NCBI GenBank assembly: GCA_036960565.1
Contig: JBALXQ010000020.1
Span: forward strand, 1-64,000
Direction: 5' to 3'
Length of the DNA stretch: 64,000 bases
Source: Bermanella sp036960565
Lineage (GTDB): Bacteria > Pseudomonadota > Gammaproteobacteria > Pseudomonadales > Oceanobacteraceae
Positions 17,770-25,569 of this stretch are shown here, piece after piece. Below the pieces are notes generated by a model. The model did no database searches and was not told the DNA's origin. It worked only from the letters and a program-made list of their open reading frames with translations. Each line of letters opens with the position of its first letter. Positions within the stretch are counted from its first letter, which is position 1. A program made the position numbers and the translations under genes.

Positions 17770-18402
17770 TTACATAACTTTAAGTACGGTTACCATCACT
17801 AAGGTTAAAACAAGGCTGCTGCCAATGACACCGCGCACTGTGGTCATAGGTCCTTGTTTGCCCATAATGCCGTTGGCTTCTAATGCCAAAACCATGGCCA
17901 AGGCTATCCACATGCCCATGGAGCCAGTGCCAGTGCCGTAGCCAGCATAATGTGGCCCAGCTAGCATGCAAAACGCCATAGGGCCTGAGAACAACACATT
18001 GGTGCGCGAGGCTAACAAAGCTTTGCCTGCGGCAGTTGGGCCGTCTCCTTCGCTCATACCTAGGGCAATTTTCTGGTTAGGCCAGATGATCATCCACACA
18101 TTTAAAAACATCAGGGTTCCCATGCCTGCACCCAGTACAATGAAGCCATTCATCACCTGCATTTTGGCCACGCCCATGAGCAAATATAGACCGGTGATAA
18201 ATGTAAACATGGCCCCCCAGCGGAACCACCATAGTGCTTCAGGCGCTAACTTGGCCTTGGCATCTTTTAAGGCTTCGGGGGTGGCGGATTTAAAGTAGCC
18301 CCCTTGAATAAAGTTGAAATAGTACAAAAGCCCAATCCAGGTCATACCAAATAACAGGTGACCCCAGCGGGCCAGCATATTCAACAGTTCCATGATTTCC
18401 AT
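17770..18402 (-). CDS. PuuD-like (urate oxidase N-terminal family) membrane protein without cytochrome domain
   Basis: A 210-residue inner-membrane protein with about six hydrophobic segments. It resembles the membrane domain of urate hydroxylase PuuD (WGHLLFGMTWIGLLYYFNF at residues 13-31, WWFRWGAMFTFITGLYLL at about 58-75). PuuD proper carries a C-terminal cytochrome c domain, and this protein ends without one. Family membership is firm in my view, but urate oxidation is not implied, because no other purine genes are nearby. A duplicated C-terminal scrap follows the stop codon. Confidence 0.8.
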   Translation of the reverse strand: MEIMELLNMLARWGHLLFGMTWIGLLYYFNFIQGGYFKSATPEALKDAKAKLAPEALWWFRWGAMFTFITGLYLLMGVAKMQVMNGFIVLGAGMGTLMFLNVWMIIWPNQKIALGMSEGDGPTAAGKALLASRTNVLFSGPMAFCMLAGPHYAGYGTGTGSMGMWIALAMVLALEANGIMGKQGPMTTVRGVIGSSLVLTLVMVTVLKVM

Positions 18403-18684
18403 AATGTACCCTCTGTGTTGCTTTTATTAGTTTTGCCTATTTCTATAAGGGCAGGCCTTACGAAATGGGCTTTTAACGTTTGCTTATCTATTAGAAAGTA
18501 GCTGTTCGCCTGTATATAAGCAACCTATTAGACTATTGGCCCAGTAATTGTAGGGTCTTTTGCCCCGCGATTTATCTCTGAATTTATTTTACCCAGTGGC
18601 TAGGTGAATTTGTAAACACTCTATCTGTCACTACACTCACAAGATGATCTGCAAGTTTAAGACTGTTTTTTAAGAGGTGAAAAT

Positions 18685-19443
18685 ATGAAACGAATTTATG
18701 CATTATTGTTTTTATTACCTTTTTGGGTGCAAGCCCAAACCGTCACACTGACCTATGAGAATGCCAATTCCTATCCCTGGTATTTAACCAATGGCAGCGG
18801 CATTGATTTAATTTTATTAAAAATGGTAGACGACGCTCTGCCTGAAGTGAACTTTAAATATAAGCAAGCACCGTGGAAGCGATGTCTTACCAATATAGAA
18901 ACTAATGTGACCGAAGGGTGTTTCTCTGCCAGTTTTAAAGAAAAGCGCAAGGCCTTTGGTTTATATCCTGGAGGAGATAAACCCGACAAGCCCCGTCGAA
19001 TACATTCTTCGAGCTACTCCCTGTACGTATTAAAAAATTCCAGCATCGACGTCACCAGTAAACTCACTATTTCAGGTTTAAGTGGAAAAGTGGCAGCACC
19101 AGCTGGTTATTCCATTGGCGATGATCTAATTAAGATGGGGTATAAAGTGGATGCAGGCGCCAGCTTAACCAATAACAACTTTGAAAAACTATTAGGCGGG
19201 CGGGTAAATGCGGTGGCGGCACTGAGTTTAAATGGTAATAATATTTTAGCTAAAAATAAAAAATATTCGGATAAAATTCGAATGGTGGAGACGCCTCTAA
19301 TTGATAAGCCTTATTATCTGATGTTTTCTAAAAGCTTTGTCAGTAGCAATAAGGCATTGGCAGAAAAGATTTGGGATACCATAGGAAAATTAAGAGAGAC
19401 GGCTGAATTTAAAGATGCGGCAGGGGCTTTCCTTTCCAAGTGA
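18685..19443 (+). CDS. Periplasmic amino-acid-type substrate-binding protein, tandem copy A
   Basis: A 252-residue exported protein with a signal peptide ending near VQAQT (residue 18). It has the two-lobe fold of family 3 solute-binding proteins: the ligand-lobe stretch APWKRCLTN, the second lobe beginning near LTISGLSGKVAAPAGYSIGD and the hinge region DKPYYLMFSKSFV. No ABC permease or ATPase is adjacent, so it may feed a remote transporter or act as a sensor or orphan. AGAGGTG precedes the ATG. It is highly similar to copy B throughout. Confidence 0.82.
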   Translation: MKRIYALLFLLPFWVQAQTVTLTYENANSYPWYLTNGSGIDLILLKMVDDALPEVNFKYKQAPWKRCLTNIETNVTEGCFSASFKEKRKAFGLYPGGDKPDKPRRIHSSSYSLYVLKNSSIDVTSKLTISGLSGKVAAPAGYSIGDDLIKMGYKVDAGASLTNNNFEKLLGGRVNAVAALSLNGNNILAKNKKYSDKIRMVETPLIDKPYYLMFSKSFVSSNKALAEKIWDTIGKLRETAEFKDAAGAFLSK

Positions 19444-19466
19444 ATAGTTTATTAAATTGCCGGACC

Positions 19467-19493
19467 TTTTTAAACTTCTGACAAGTTTAAAAA
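19467..19493. terminator. AT-rich hairpin after binding-protein copy A
   Basis: Perfect inverted repeat TTTTTAAACTT-CTGAC-AAGTTTAAAAA 23 bases after the stop codon. It lacks GC pairs and a T run on the plus strand, so termination is uncertain. A decayed version follows copy B. Confidence 0.4.
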
Positions 19494-19511
19494 CAAGTAA
19501 TTTATTAGGTG

Positions 19512-20490
19512 ATTGACCTAGTAATTATAGGGCCTTTAATTAATTACAGTTTTTTACTGTAAATAACTTTCCAATTAACTAGCGTAATTTGTAAATACTC
19601 TCACTACACTCACAAGATGAATTGCAAGCTTAAGAGGGCTTGTTGAGAAGTCGTAATATGAAACGAATTTATGCTTTATTGTTTTTATTACCTTTTGGGC
19701 TGCAGGCGCAAACCATCACAATTCACGGTGGAGATGCCGACAATTACCCCTGGCATATGGAAGACGGCACGGGCTTAGATCGAATACTTTTAAAAATGGT
19801 AGACAAGGCTTTGCCCGGCATTGATATTAAAGTTGCACAGGTACCTTGGAAGCGATGCCTTATTAATATAGGAAATAATACTATAGAAGGTTGTTTCGCT
19901 GCCAGTTTTAAGGAAAAGCGCAAAGTGTTTGGCTTTTATCCTGGGGGAGACAACCCTGATAAGTCCCGCCGAATTCATTCTTCTAGTTACTCTTTATATG
20001 TCTTAAAAGAATCTAGTATTGATGTAACTGCGAAACTCACCATTTCAGGATTAATTGGTAAAGTGGCAGCGCCGGCTGGTTATTCCATTGGCGATGACCT
20101 AACTGAGGTAGGGTACAAGGTTGATGCTGGTGCTAGTGCAACCAGTCTTAACTTTGAAAAATTATTGATGGGGTGGGTGAAAGGAGTGGCGGCATTGAGT
20201 TTGAATGGCGATAACATTTTAGCTAAAAATAGAAAATACTCGGATAAGATTCGGGTGGTGAAGATGCCTCTAATTGATAAACCCTATTACCTTATGTTTT
20301 CTAAAAGCTTTGTTGGTAACAATAAGGCTCTGGCAGAAAAGATTTGGCACACCCTAGGCAAGGTAAGAGAGGGCTCTGAATTTAAAGAGGCGGCGGGAGT
20401 TTTCCTTTCCAAATGATTTTTATTTTTCAAGTAAATAAGGTTATTAACCTGCCAGAAAATTTTTAAAAATACTGACAAGTTAAAAAAAGC
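19512..20490 (+). repeat. Tandem duplication unit B
   Basis: Second copy of the roughly 970-base unit described for 18533-19498. The coding part is better conserved than the flanks, which suggests that both genes have been kept by selection. Confidence 0.8.
19658..20416 (+). CDS. Periplasmic amino-acid-type substrate-binding protein, tandem copy B
   Basis: A 252-residue paralogue of the preceding gene. The ATG at 19658 aligns with copy A's start (MKRIYALLFLLPF); the frame extends six codons further to a TTG. The signal peptide, the PWKRCL stretch and the hinge DKPYYLMFSKSFV are retained. Differences cluster near the N-terminal ligand lobe (TIHGGDADNYPWH against TLTYENANSYPWY), where ligand specificity is usually set, so a different ligand is possible. 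There are no transporter partners nearby. Confidence 0.82.
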   Translation: MKRIYALLFLLPFGLQAQTITIHGGDADNYPWHMEDGTGLDRILLKMVDKALPGIDIKVAQVPWKRCLINIGNNTIEGCFAASFKEKRKVFGFYPGGDNPDKSRRIHSSSYSLYVLKESSIDVTAKLTISGLIGKVAAPAGYSIGDDLTEVGYKVDAGASATSLNFEKLLMGWVKGVAALSLNGDNILAKNRKYSDKIRVVKMPLIDKPYYLMFSKSFVGNNKALAEKIWHTLGKVREGSEFKEAAGVFLSK

Positions 20491-20507
20491 CTAATGTCTA
20501 TTTAAAT

Positions 20508-22091
20508 TTAGTCAGCTTTCACTATGGCCTCAGCTTGTTTGGCCACTACGCTTAGTTCCGTCAGACGCCCTTGCAAACTGGACACATAATAAAAGGTACC
20601 ATCAAATCCTGGCGTAATAGGCATGCCCGGGGCGGTGGATACCAAACCACTTCGTAATAGCTCTTTACCTGTATTGGCATCGCGCCACACTAAGCGCGCA
20701 CTAATAGGCAGGGCAGAATCGCTGTCTTCCAGTACAAATATCCGTTTATTTTTTGGCCCTAATACAGCCCCAAAACTAAGTGAACGTTGTTGTACACGCC
20801 AAGCCACAGTTAGGCCTTGTTGTTCATCAAAATCCAGCGCTACTAATTCGTTTTCTAACATGTCGTATGAATAAATACGATTATTTTCGGCATCGATAGT
20901 GGGCAGTGAAAATTGCAGTGAACCGGGCAATATACCTGAATGCCCAAACGGTGTGATGCGGTGGACTATGCTGGAATCTTTTTGGGAAATGACGGTAACT
21001 GATAATGCATCCTGAGCCAGCTGGAAATTATTCTGGATGACCACATAACCATTCATGATTCCCGGAGCCGGAGCGGGTTTCTGATCATCAAAGCGATAGC
21101 GTACCGGCCCCCATTGATTGTCTTCTTCAATTTTATTATTGGCATATTTAAAGCGAAACAAATTATCAAAGCCGCCCACGTACACGTATTCCATGCCTTC
21201 AAATTTGGTATTGCTGATACGCCCCAGTACTGGCTCTTTTACTTTAATGCTGCTCACTAATTTTAGATGGTTTGGTTCAATTACGGCGATGGTGCTGGGC
21301 ACGTCGTCAGCATAACGGAATAACAAGGCCACAATGGAATCGGCCTGGCTACCTTTAATACGAGTAAGGGACTTCATTACCAGGTTGCCGTCACTTAGGA
21401 TATTAAAACCATTGTAGGCGGTATCCCCTTGAGGTTGGTTGGGGGCGGTGGGTAAATCGTTACTGCTAAGCACTTCTCCTGATATGGGATCAATTTTGTA
21501 AATGCGATAGCCATTCACCACATATACATAGCCGTTACCGTGTACACCTATGGCACCCGGGTAATCCCAGTCGCCATTCACTTTGGCGTTATATAAAGGC
21601 TTGCGCCATTCAATCTGTAAGGTGTGGGCATTAACCTTGGCCACATAGGCGCCAGTGGCACAGTCATGGCTGTTCTGTTCACACCATTCAGTCTTGCTGG
21701 TAACGCCGCCCAGAACAAAAATCTCATCACGATTACGGGTGGCAATATTGTATATAGCCGGTAGCCCATCCAAGGTGCGGTGAATAACCTGTGCTTGCAG
21801 TTTATCCTCAGGCTGACCCAGCAACTCGATTAGGTTACAAGTATAGGGAAAGGTGTGGGTACGCTCAGAGGCAAAGGCTTCATTGGGACTTACTGTGTTA
21901 TACCAGGGGCCAGCACTTGTGCCTGTGGTTAAGTTTTTTGAAGCTTCACATCTATCTTGTAAGTGCCAAGCTGTGCCATCGGATACGGTGGTGGAGGTGT
22001 CGGTTAATTCAGAGCGGGTGACTTCATAATAAACATTGCCGATACCATATACGATCAGTACTGACAGCAGTATTGAGACTTTTTTGAACAT
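20508..22091 (-). CDS. Exported PQQ-like beta-propeller protein
   Basis: A 527-residue protein with an N-terminal hydrophobic anchor or signal (MFKKVSILLSVLIVYGIGNV). Repeated blade-like segments follow, such as YVAKVNAHTLQIEWRKPLYN, VYVVNGYRIYKIDPISGEVL and IYSYDMLENELVALDFD, as in PQQ-type eight-bladed propellers. The classical quinoprotein catalytic residues are not evident, so it may be a binding protein. Two cysteine pairs in the first 160 residues may form disulfides. It has no operon partner. The name is structural only. Confidence 0.7.
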   Translation of the reverse strand: MFKKVSILLSVLIVYGIGNVYYEVTRSELTDTSTTVSDGTAWHLQDRCEASKNLTTGTSAGPWYNTVSPNEAFASERTHTFPYTCNLIELLGQPEDKLQAQVIHRTLDGLPAIYNIATRNRDEIFVLGGVTSKTEWCEQNSHDCATGAYVAKVNAHTLQIEWRKPLYNAKVNGDWDYPGAIGVHGNGYVYVVNGYRIYKIDPISGEVLSSNDLPTAPNQPQGDTAYNGFNILSDGNLVMKSLTRIKGSQADSIVALLFRYADDVPSTIAVIEPNHLKLVSSIKVKEPVLGRISNTKFEGMEYVYVGGFDNLFRFKYANNKIEEDNQWGPVRYRFDDQKPAPAPGIMNGYVVIQNNFQLAQDALSVTVISQKDSSIVHRITPFGHSGILPGSLQFSLPTIDAENNRIYSYDMLENELVALDFDEQQGLTVAWRVQQRSLSFGAVLGPKNKRIFVLEDSDSALPISARLVWRDANTGKELLRSGLVSTAPGMPITPGFDGTFYYVSSLQGRLTELSVVAKQAEAIVKAD

Positions 22092-22297
22092 GTCACACCC
22101 TTGTCTTATTTTAATTGTTAACCGCGTGGACAGTTCATAAACATGAGTAAATGAACCACCTTAATGACAACAAAATACCATGGCACAACAAGTGACCATG
22201 GTGCGCAGGTGACAAAGGATGTTCTTGGCGTGACAAGGTTGGTTAGAAAGGTGTAATTAGCACACAATTAAGGAGGCAAGTGGGAATGAATTAAGGT

Positions 22298-22876
22298 TTA
22301 GCACAACTGATGTAGTTTGGCGTATTGCAGCAGCATGATGGTTTTAGCATCTTTAATCTCGCCACTTTCAATCATGGCGTATGCGGTGTTAAAGGGAATT
22401 TCTAATACTTCAATATTCTCCTGTTCATGACTAAGGCCACCACCTTCACTGGTTTTCATTGAGGCACTGTATTGACCTATGAAAAAATGCACAATTTCAG
22501 TGACTGAGCCTGGTGACATATAACACTCAAATAATTTGTTTACCTGGGTTATTTCATAACCGGTTTCTTCCTGCGTTTCGCGGCGAATGCATTCTTCGGG
22601 GCTGTCGCCTTCTAGTAAACCGGCACAGGCTTCAATGAGTAAACCATCCTGATTGCCGTTCACATAGGTGGGCATGCGAAATTGACGTGTTAGCACCACA
22701 CAATTGAATTCAGGGTTGTAAAGCAAGATAGTGGCACCGTTGCCACGGTCATAGGCTTCACGCTCCTGATGTTCCCAAACACCATCGTCTCTTTGATAAT
22801 CAAATGAGTACTTATTTAAGATATACCAGCTATCGGATAGTACCTTTTTAACCACATTTTTAATTTTGCTGTTCAT
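22298..22876 (-). CDS. nudK: Nudix hydrolase, NudK-like
   Basis: A 192-residue Mg-dependent pyrophosphohydrolase. The Nudix box starts at residue 86 (GLLEGDSPEECIRRETQEET) and has the REXXEE core. The upstream ATILLYNPEFNCVVLTRQFR stretch and the EACAGLLEG context are those of the NudK/ADP-ribose pyrophosphatase group. NudK acts on GDP-mannose, but the substrate here could be another nucleotide sugar or ADP-ribose. It appears monocistronic downstream of the alpha/beta hydrolase gene. Confidence 0.85.
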   Translation of the reverse strand: MNSKIKNVVKKVLSDSWYILNKYSFDYQRDDGVWEHQEREAYDRGNGATILLYNPEFNCVVLTRQFRMPTYVNGNQDGLLIEACAGLLEGDSPEECIRRETQEETGYEITQVNKLFECYMSPGSVTEIVHFFIGQYSASMKTSEGGGLSHEQENIEVLEIPFNTAYAMIESGEIKDAKTIMLLQYAKLHQLC

Positions 22877-23042
22877 AAAGTGCCACTTAAAATCTTTACG
22901 GTACTGGTAATCTTATTCACCGGCCTCAGCTTTAGCAACCCGCTATTAAAGCAGCGGGGTAATTACTGCACTGTGAATAATATCTAAGTTAAAAAATGAA
23001 CAGTGATAGCCGAAAATTAAAGTGTAGGTATGTGTGTTGAAA

Positions 23043-24002
23043 TTAGTGCTTATTTAAAAAAGTGATCATTTTTTCGTTCACTTCGTCAGGTTGTTCATAG
23101 TTTGGTAGGTGGGCTGCATTGCCTATGCTGTGAAAATCTAGGTTAGGGATAAGGCTCATCATCTTTTGGCTTAGTATTATCGGCATTGTCTGGTCATACT
23201 TGCCCCACAAAAGCTGAATTGGTTTGTTCAGCTGGCCTAACCTTTGATAGTCGGATGTGAAATCTCGGCCCATTAATGCACAGGTGGATTTCAACATGGC
23301 TCTGGCATGGCCTTTATATAGGCTTTGCACTGAAAATTCCTGATGCCATTGAGGGTGTCGGCTTGGCTCATGCAGGTATTTAAGTGCTTCTATTTTTATT
23401 TTAGGCACTAGAATGATTTTGGATAATAGCTTTCCTAAAAAAGGCACTTTAAGTATTTTCAGGGCCGGTTTATTAGGAACCGTAATTAAGGGGTCTAACA
23501 AAATTATTTTTTCAACTCGCTGAGGATAAAGGTTAGTAAACTGTGTGACTACGGCAGCGCCCATGGCCAAGCCAGTAAGGTTAACCGCTTCATGAATTTC
23601 TAACGCATCGAGTAGCTCTTTTAATTGTTGGACTAAAAATTCCAGGCTGTAATCGCCATGCGGTCGATCGGACAAGCCTCGACCATAAAAGTCAAAACTC
23701 ACCACATTAAAACCTGCATTTGCCAAGGCCTTTATATTGGCATCCCATACGAAGCTGGCGGCTGAAAAACCAGACACTAAAATGATGGTAGGCTTTTTTT
23801 GGCGTTCGCTTTCTTCGGTTTTAAAACGTGTGGATTTTTCTATTTTGTAGTGAACAGTGCCATGGCTGATCTTGATAAAGTTTCCTGGTAATTGATTTCG
23901 TATCTTCTCATTGAGCACCCATTTTTCTTTGTCTCTTAAAACATACAAAACAATAAGAGAAAGGGGGAGTAGCAGTGTAGCCAGGGCAATCGTTATGGTC
24001 AT
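23043..24002 (-). CDS. Membrane-anchored alpha/beta hydrolase homologue with Ser-to-Ala at the nucleophile
   Basis: A 319-residue protein. Residues 4-22 form a hydrophobic anchor. The alpha/beta hydrolase fold follows: oxyanion-hole region LVSGFSAASFVWD (75-87), the VVSFDFYGRGLSD strand-turn, the nucleophile elbow, the acid strand LLWGKYDQTMP and the final histidine in NAAHLPNYEQ. The elbow reads GLAMGA, with Ala146 (codon GCC) where the family has Ser in GxSxG; a TCC codon would need one base change. Asp and His are kept. It follows the second DUF1302-DUF1329 pair but is separated by a terminator. In a meta-cleavage cluster one expects a C-C hydrolase here; the missing serine casts doubt on normal catalysis. 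Confidence 0.85.
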   Translation of the reverse strand: MTITIALATLLLPLSLIVLYVLRDKEKWVLNEKIRNQLPGNFIKISHGTVHYKIEKSTRFKTEESERQKKPTIILVSGFSAASFVWDANIKALANAGFNVVSFDFYGRGLSDRPHGDYSLEFLVQQLKELLDALEIHEAVNLTGLAMGAAVVTQFTNLYPQRVEKIILLDPLITVPNKPALKILKVPFLGKLLSKIILVPKIKIEALKYLHEPSRHPQWHQEFSVQSLYKGHARAMLKSTCALMGRDFTSDYQRLGQLNKPIQLLWGKYDQTMPIILSQKMMSLIPNLDFHSIGNAAHLPNYEQPDEVNEKMITFLNKH

Positions 24003-24111
24003 GAAAGAGACTCAGCTTTAAACTTGTATTGTCTTTGAATGATATTGGCCATTGATACTGCCAAACTTAACACTTTTACAATTGAGGTGTTTTGAGGGGG
24101 TATAATTTATT

Positions 24112-24152
24112 TTTAAAAATCTATGCAAACCAGACGATGCTAGTTTACATAG
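24112..24152 (-). terminator. Terminator after DUF1329 copy 2
   Basis: On the minus strand CTATGTAAAC / GTTTGCATAG (10 base pairs, one G-U) with a 12-base loop is followed by ATTTTT. It starts 17 bases after the stop codon and separates the operon from the alpha/beta hydrolase gene. Confidence 0.7.
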
Positions 24153-24168
24153 AAATACCTGTATTAAC

Positions 24169-25512
24169 TTAGCGTTTACCGCTGCGGCGAATCGCGCCGG
24201 TGGTGAAGTCTTTACGTTTTACCTGCGCGTTAAATTTAAAGGCATCACGCTCTTCGCTATTTAGCTCAACCATGTAACGACCCGATACTAGATCGTAGTT
24301 GGTGATAGAGGAGTACCAAGGGGTATTGGCATTTACAAATTGCATGGTATGACCTTCAGATACGCGCCATAACTCTCCGCGGTTATCATAATGATCGGCT
24401 ACTGCAATTTGCCAAGAATCTTCATCCAAGTATAAAGCACGCTTGCCATAAATATGGCGAGCATCTTCTTTAAGCGTGGCTTCTATGTGCCATACGCGGT
24501 GCAGTTCATAACGAGTATATTCCTGGTTGATGTGACCGGCACCGATGATGTCGGCGTACTTGGCATCTTTATTTATAATTTTGTAAGAATTATAAGGAAT
24601 GTAAACTTCCTTCTTGCCGATTAGCTTCCAGTTGTAACGGTTAGGGGCACCATTATACATGTCTACCTGGTCGGTAGTGCGTAGGCCTTCTGTATTCGGA
24701 GCGTCGTAAGCGACTTGTGGGGCACGACGAACACGGCGTTGGCCTGCATTGTACTGCCAAGCTTTTCTGGGTTCATTTACTTGGTCAATGGTTTCATGAA
24801 CCAGTAACACATTACCAGTTAGGCGTGCCGGTGACTTAATGGCCGAGGTGTAATAAAACAATATGTTGTTATCTTTCTCAGCGTCAAAACCGTCTTTTAA
24901 ATACTGAGGCGGGGTGAATTGAGCCCGAATTTTAATTGGGGTAAAGCTACCATTGCGTTGTACCGGCACTGTGGCCTGATTTAATTGCACGCTGCCGCCA
25001 CGGAAACGCGTGACGTGATTCCAGATCACCTCTAAACCGTTTTTAGGAATAGCAAAAGGAACGGTTTCATCAAAATTATTTAAGCCATTTCCGCCCTCCA
25101 ATAACTGGGTGGTGGTGGCATTTTTTTGCGCTTTGTCCAGAATGTTTTGTGGATAGCTGGCGGTTCGGTGCGTTTGGTAAATGGGCATAGTGTAAGTATC
25201 AGGATACTTCTCAAACATGGCCAACTGGCCCTGGGTAAGATTATCCTGATACTGGGCTAGATTACTTTTACTAATGATGAACAAAGGTTTCTCATTAGCA
25301 TAAATATTGGTGTAAGGGTCTGAATTAGAGTCCTGAGCTAAACCACCTGTGTAGCTGGGAATAGATCCTGTGGCATTGGCAGATTGTTGCGCACCTACTA
25401 GGGTAAGCTCATTGCCCAATTTAGCCGCTTGTTCAGTGCTAACTTTTGCATGGGCGGCGCCAGCCGCCATGGCTAAAGCCAACAGTGACGCGGTAAACGA
25501 AATTGTTTTCAT
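24169..25512 (-). CDS. DUF1329 family envelope protein, copy 2
   Basis: A 447-residue exported protein, signal peptide ending near AAGAAHA (residue 22). It is close to copy 1 at 5389-6735 over its whole length; GLEVIWNHVTRFRGG and EDSWQIAVADHYDNR show the similarity, and both end in RRMGKR or RRSGKR. It is the second gene of an operon with DUF1302 copy 2. The family probably carries lipid-like or hydrophobic ligands. Its position within a ring-cleavage gene cluster suggests a link to substrate uptake, which is an inference. Confidence 0.9.
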   Translation of the reverse strand: MKTISFTASLLALAMAAGAAHAKVSTEQAAKLGNELTLVGAQQSANATGSIPSYTGGLAQDSNSDPYTNIYANEKPLFIISKSNLAQYQDNLTQGQLAMFEKYPDTYTMPIYQTHRTASYPQNILDKAQKNATTTQLLEGGNGLNNFDETVPFAIPKNGLEVIWNHVTRFRGGSVQLNQATVPVQRNGSFTPIKIRAQFTPPQYLKDGFDAEKDNNILFYYTSAIKSPARLTGNVLLVHETIDQVNEPRKAWQYNAGQRRVRRAPQVAYDAPNTEGLRTTDQVDMYNGAPNRYNWKLIGKKEVYIPYNSYKIINKDAKYADIIGAGHINQEYTRYELHRVWHIEATLKEDARHIYGKRALYLDEDSWQIAVADHYDNRGELWRVSEGHTMQFVNANTPWYSSITNYDLVSGRYMVELNSEERDAFKFNAQVKRKDFTTGAIRRSGKR

Positions 25513-25527
25513 ACTTTTATCCTGTTA

Positions 25528-25545
25528 TCGCAAGCGAACTTGCGA
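25528..25545 (-). promoter_or_regulatory. Intercistronic hairpin between DUF1302 and DUF1329, copy 2
   Basis: Stem TCGCAAG-CGAA-CTTGCGA; the loop resembles a stable tetraloop in one strand. It occupies the same place as the unrelated hairpin of operon 1, so position but not sequence is conserved. Confidence 0.65.
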
Positions 25546-25569
25546 CTCATTATTATTTTAAACAGTGAA

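Larger units (their letters stand above)
18533..19498 (+). repeat. Tandem duplication unit A (binding-protein gene plus flanks)
   Basis: Gene and flanks match unit B at 19512-20490. Shared upstream strings include AGTAATT-TAGGG and CACTACACTCACAAGATGA; the downstream string CTGACAAGTTTAAAAA also recurs in B in a degraded form. Confidence 0.8.

Noticed and set aside
17966..18298. 110-codon plus-strand frame opposite the PuuD-like gene
   Set aside because: It is antisense to conserved membrane helices and has no ribosome-binding site or family resemblance.
22938..22960. Hairpin CCCGCT / AGCGGG as a terminator of the alpha/beta hydrolase gene
   Set aside because: The stem is short and no T run follows on either strand; insufficient for a terminator call.
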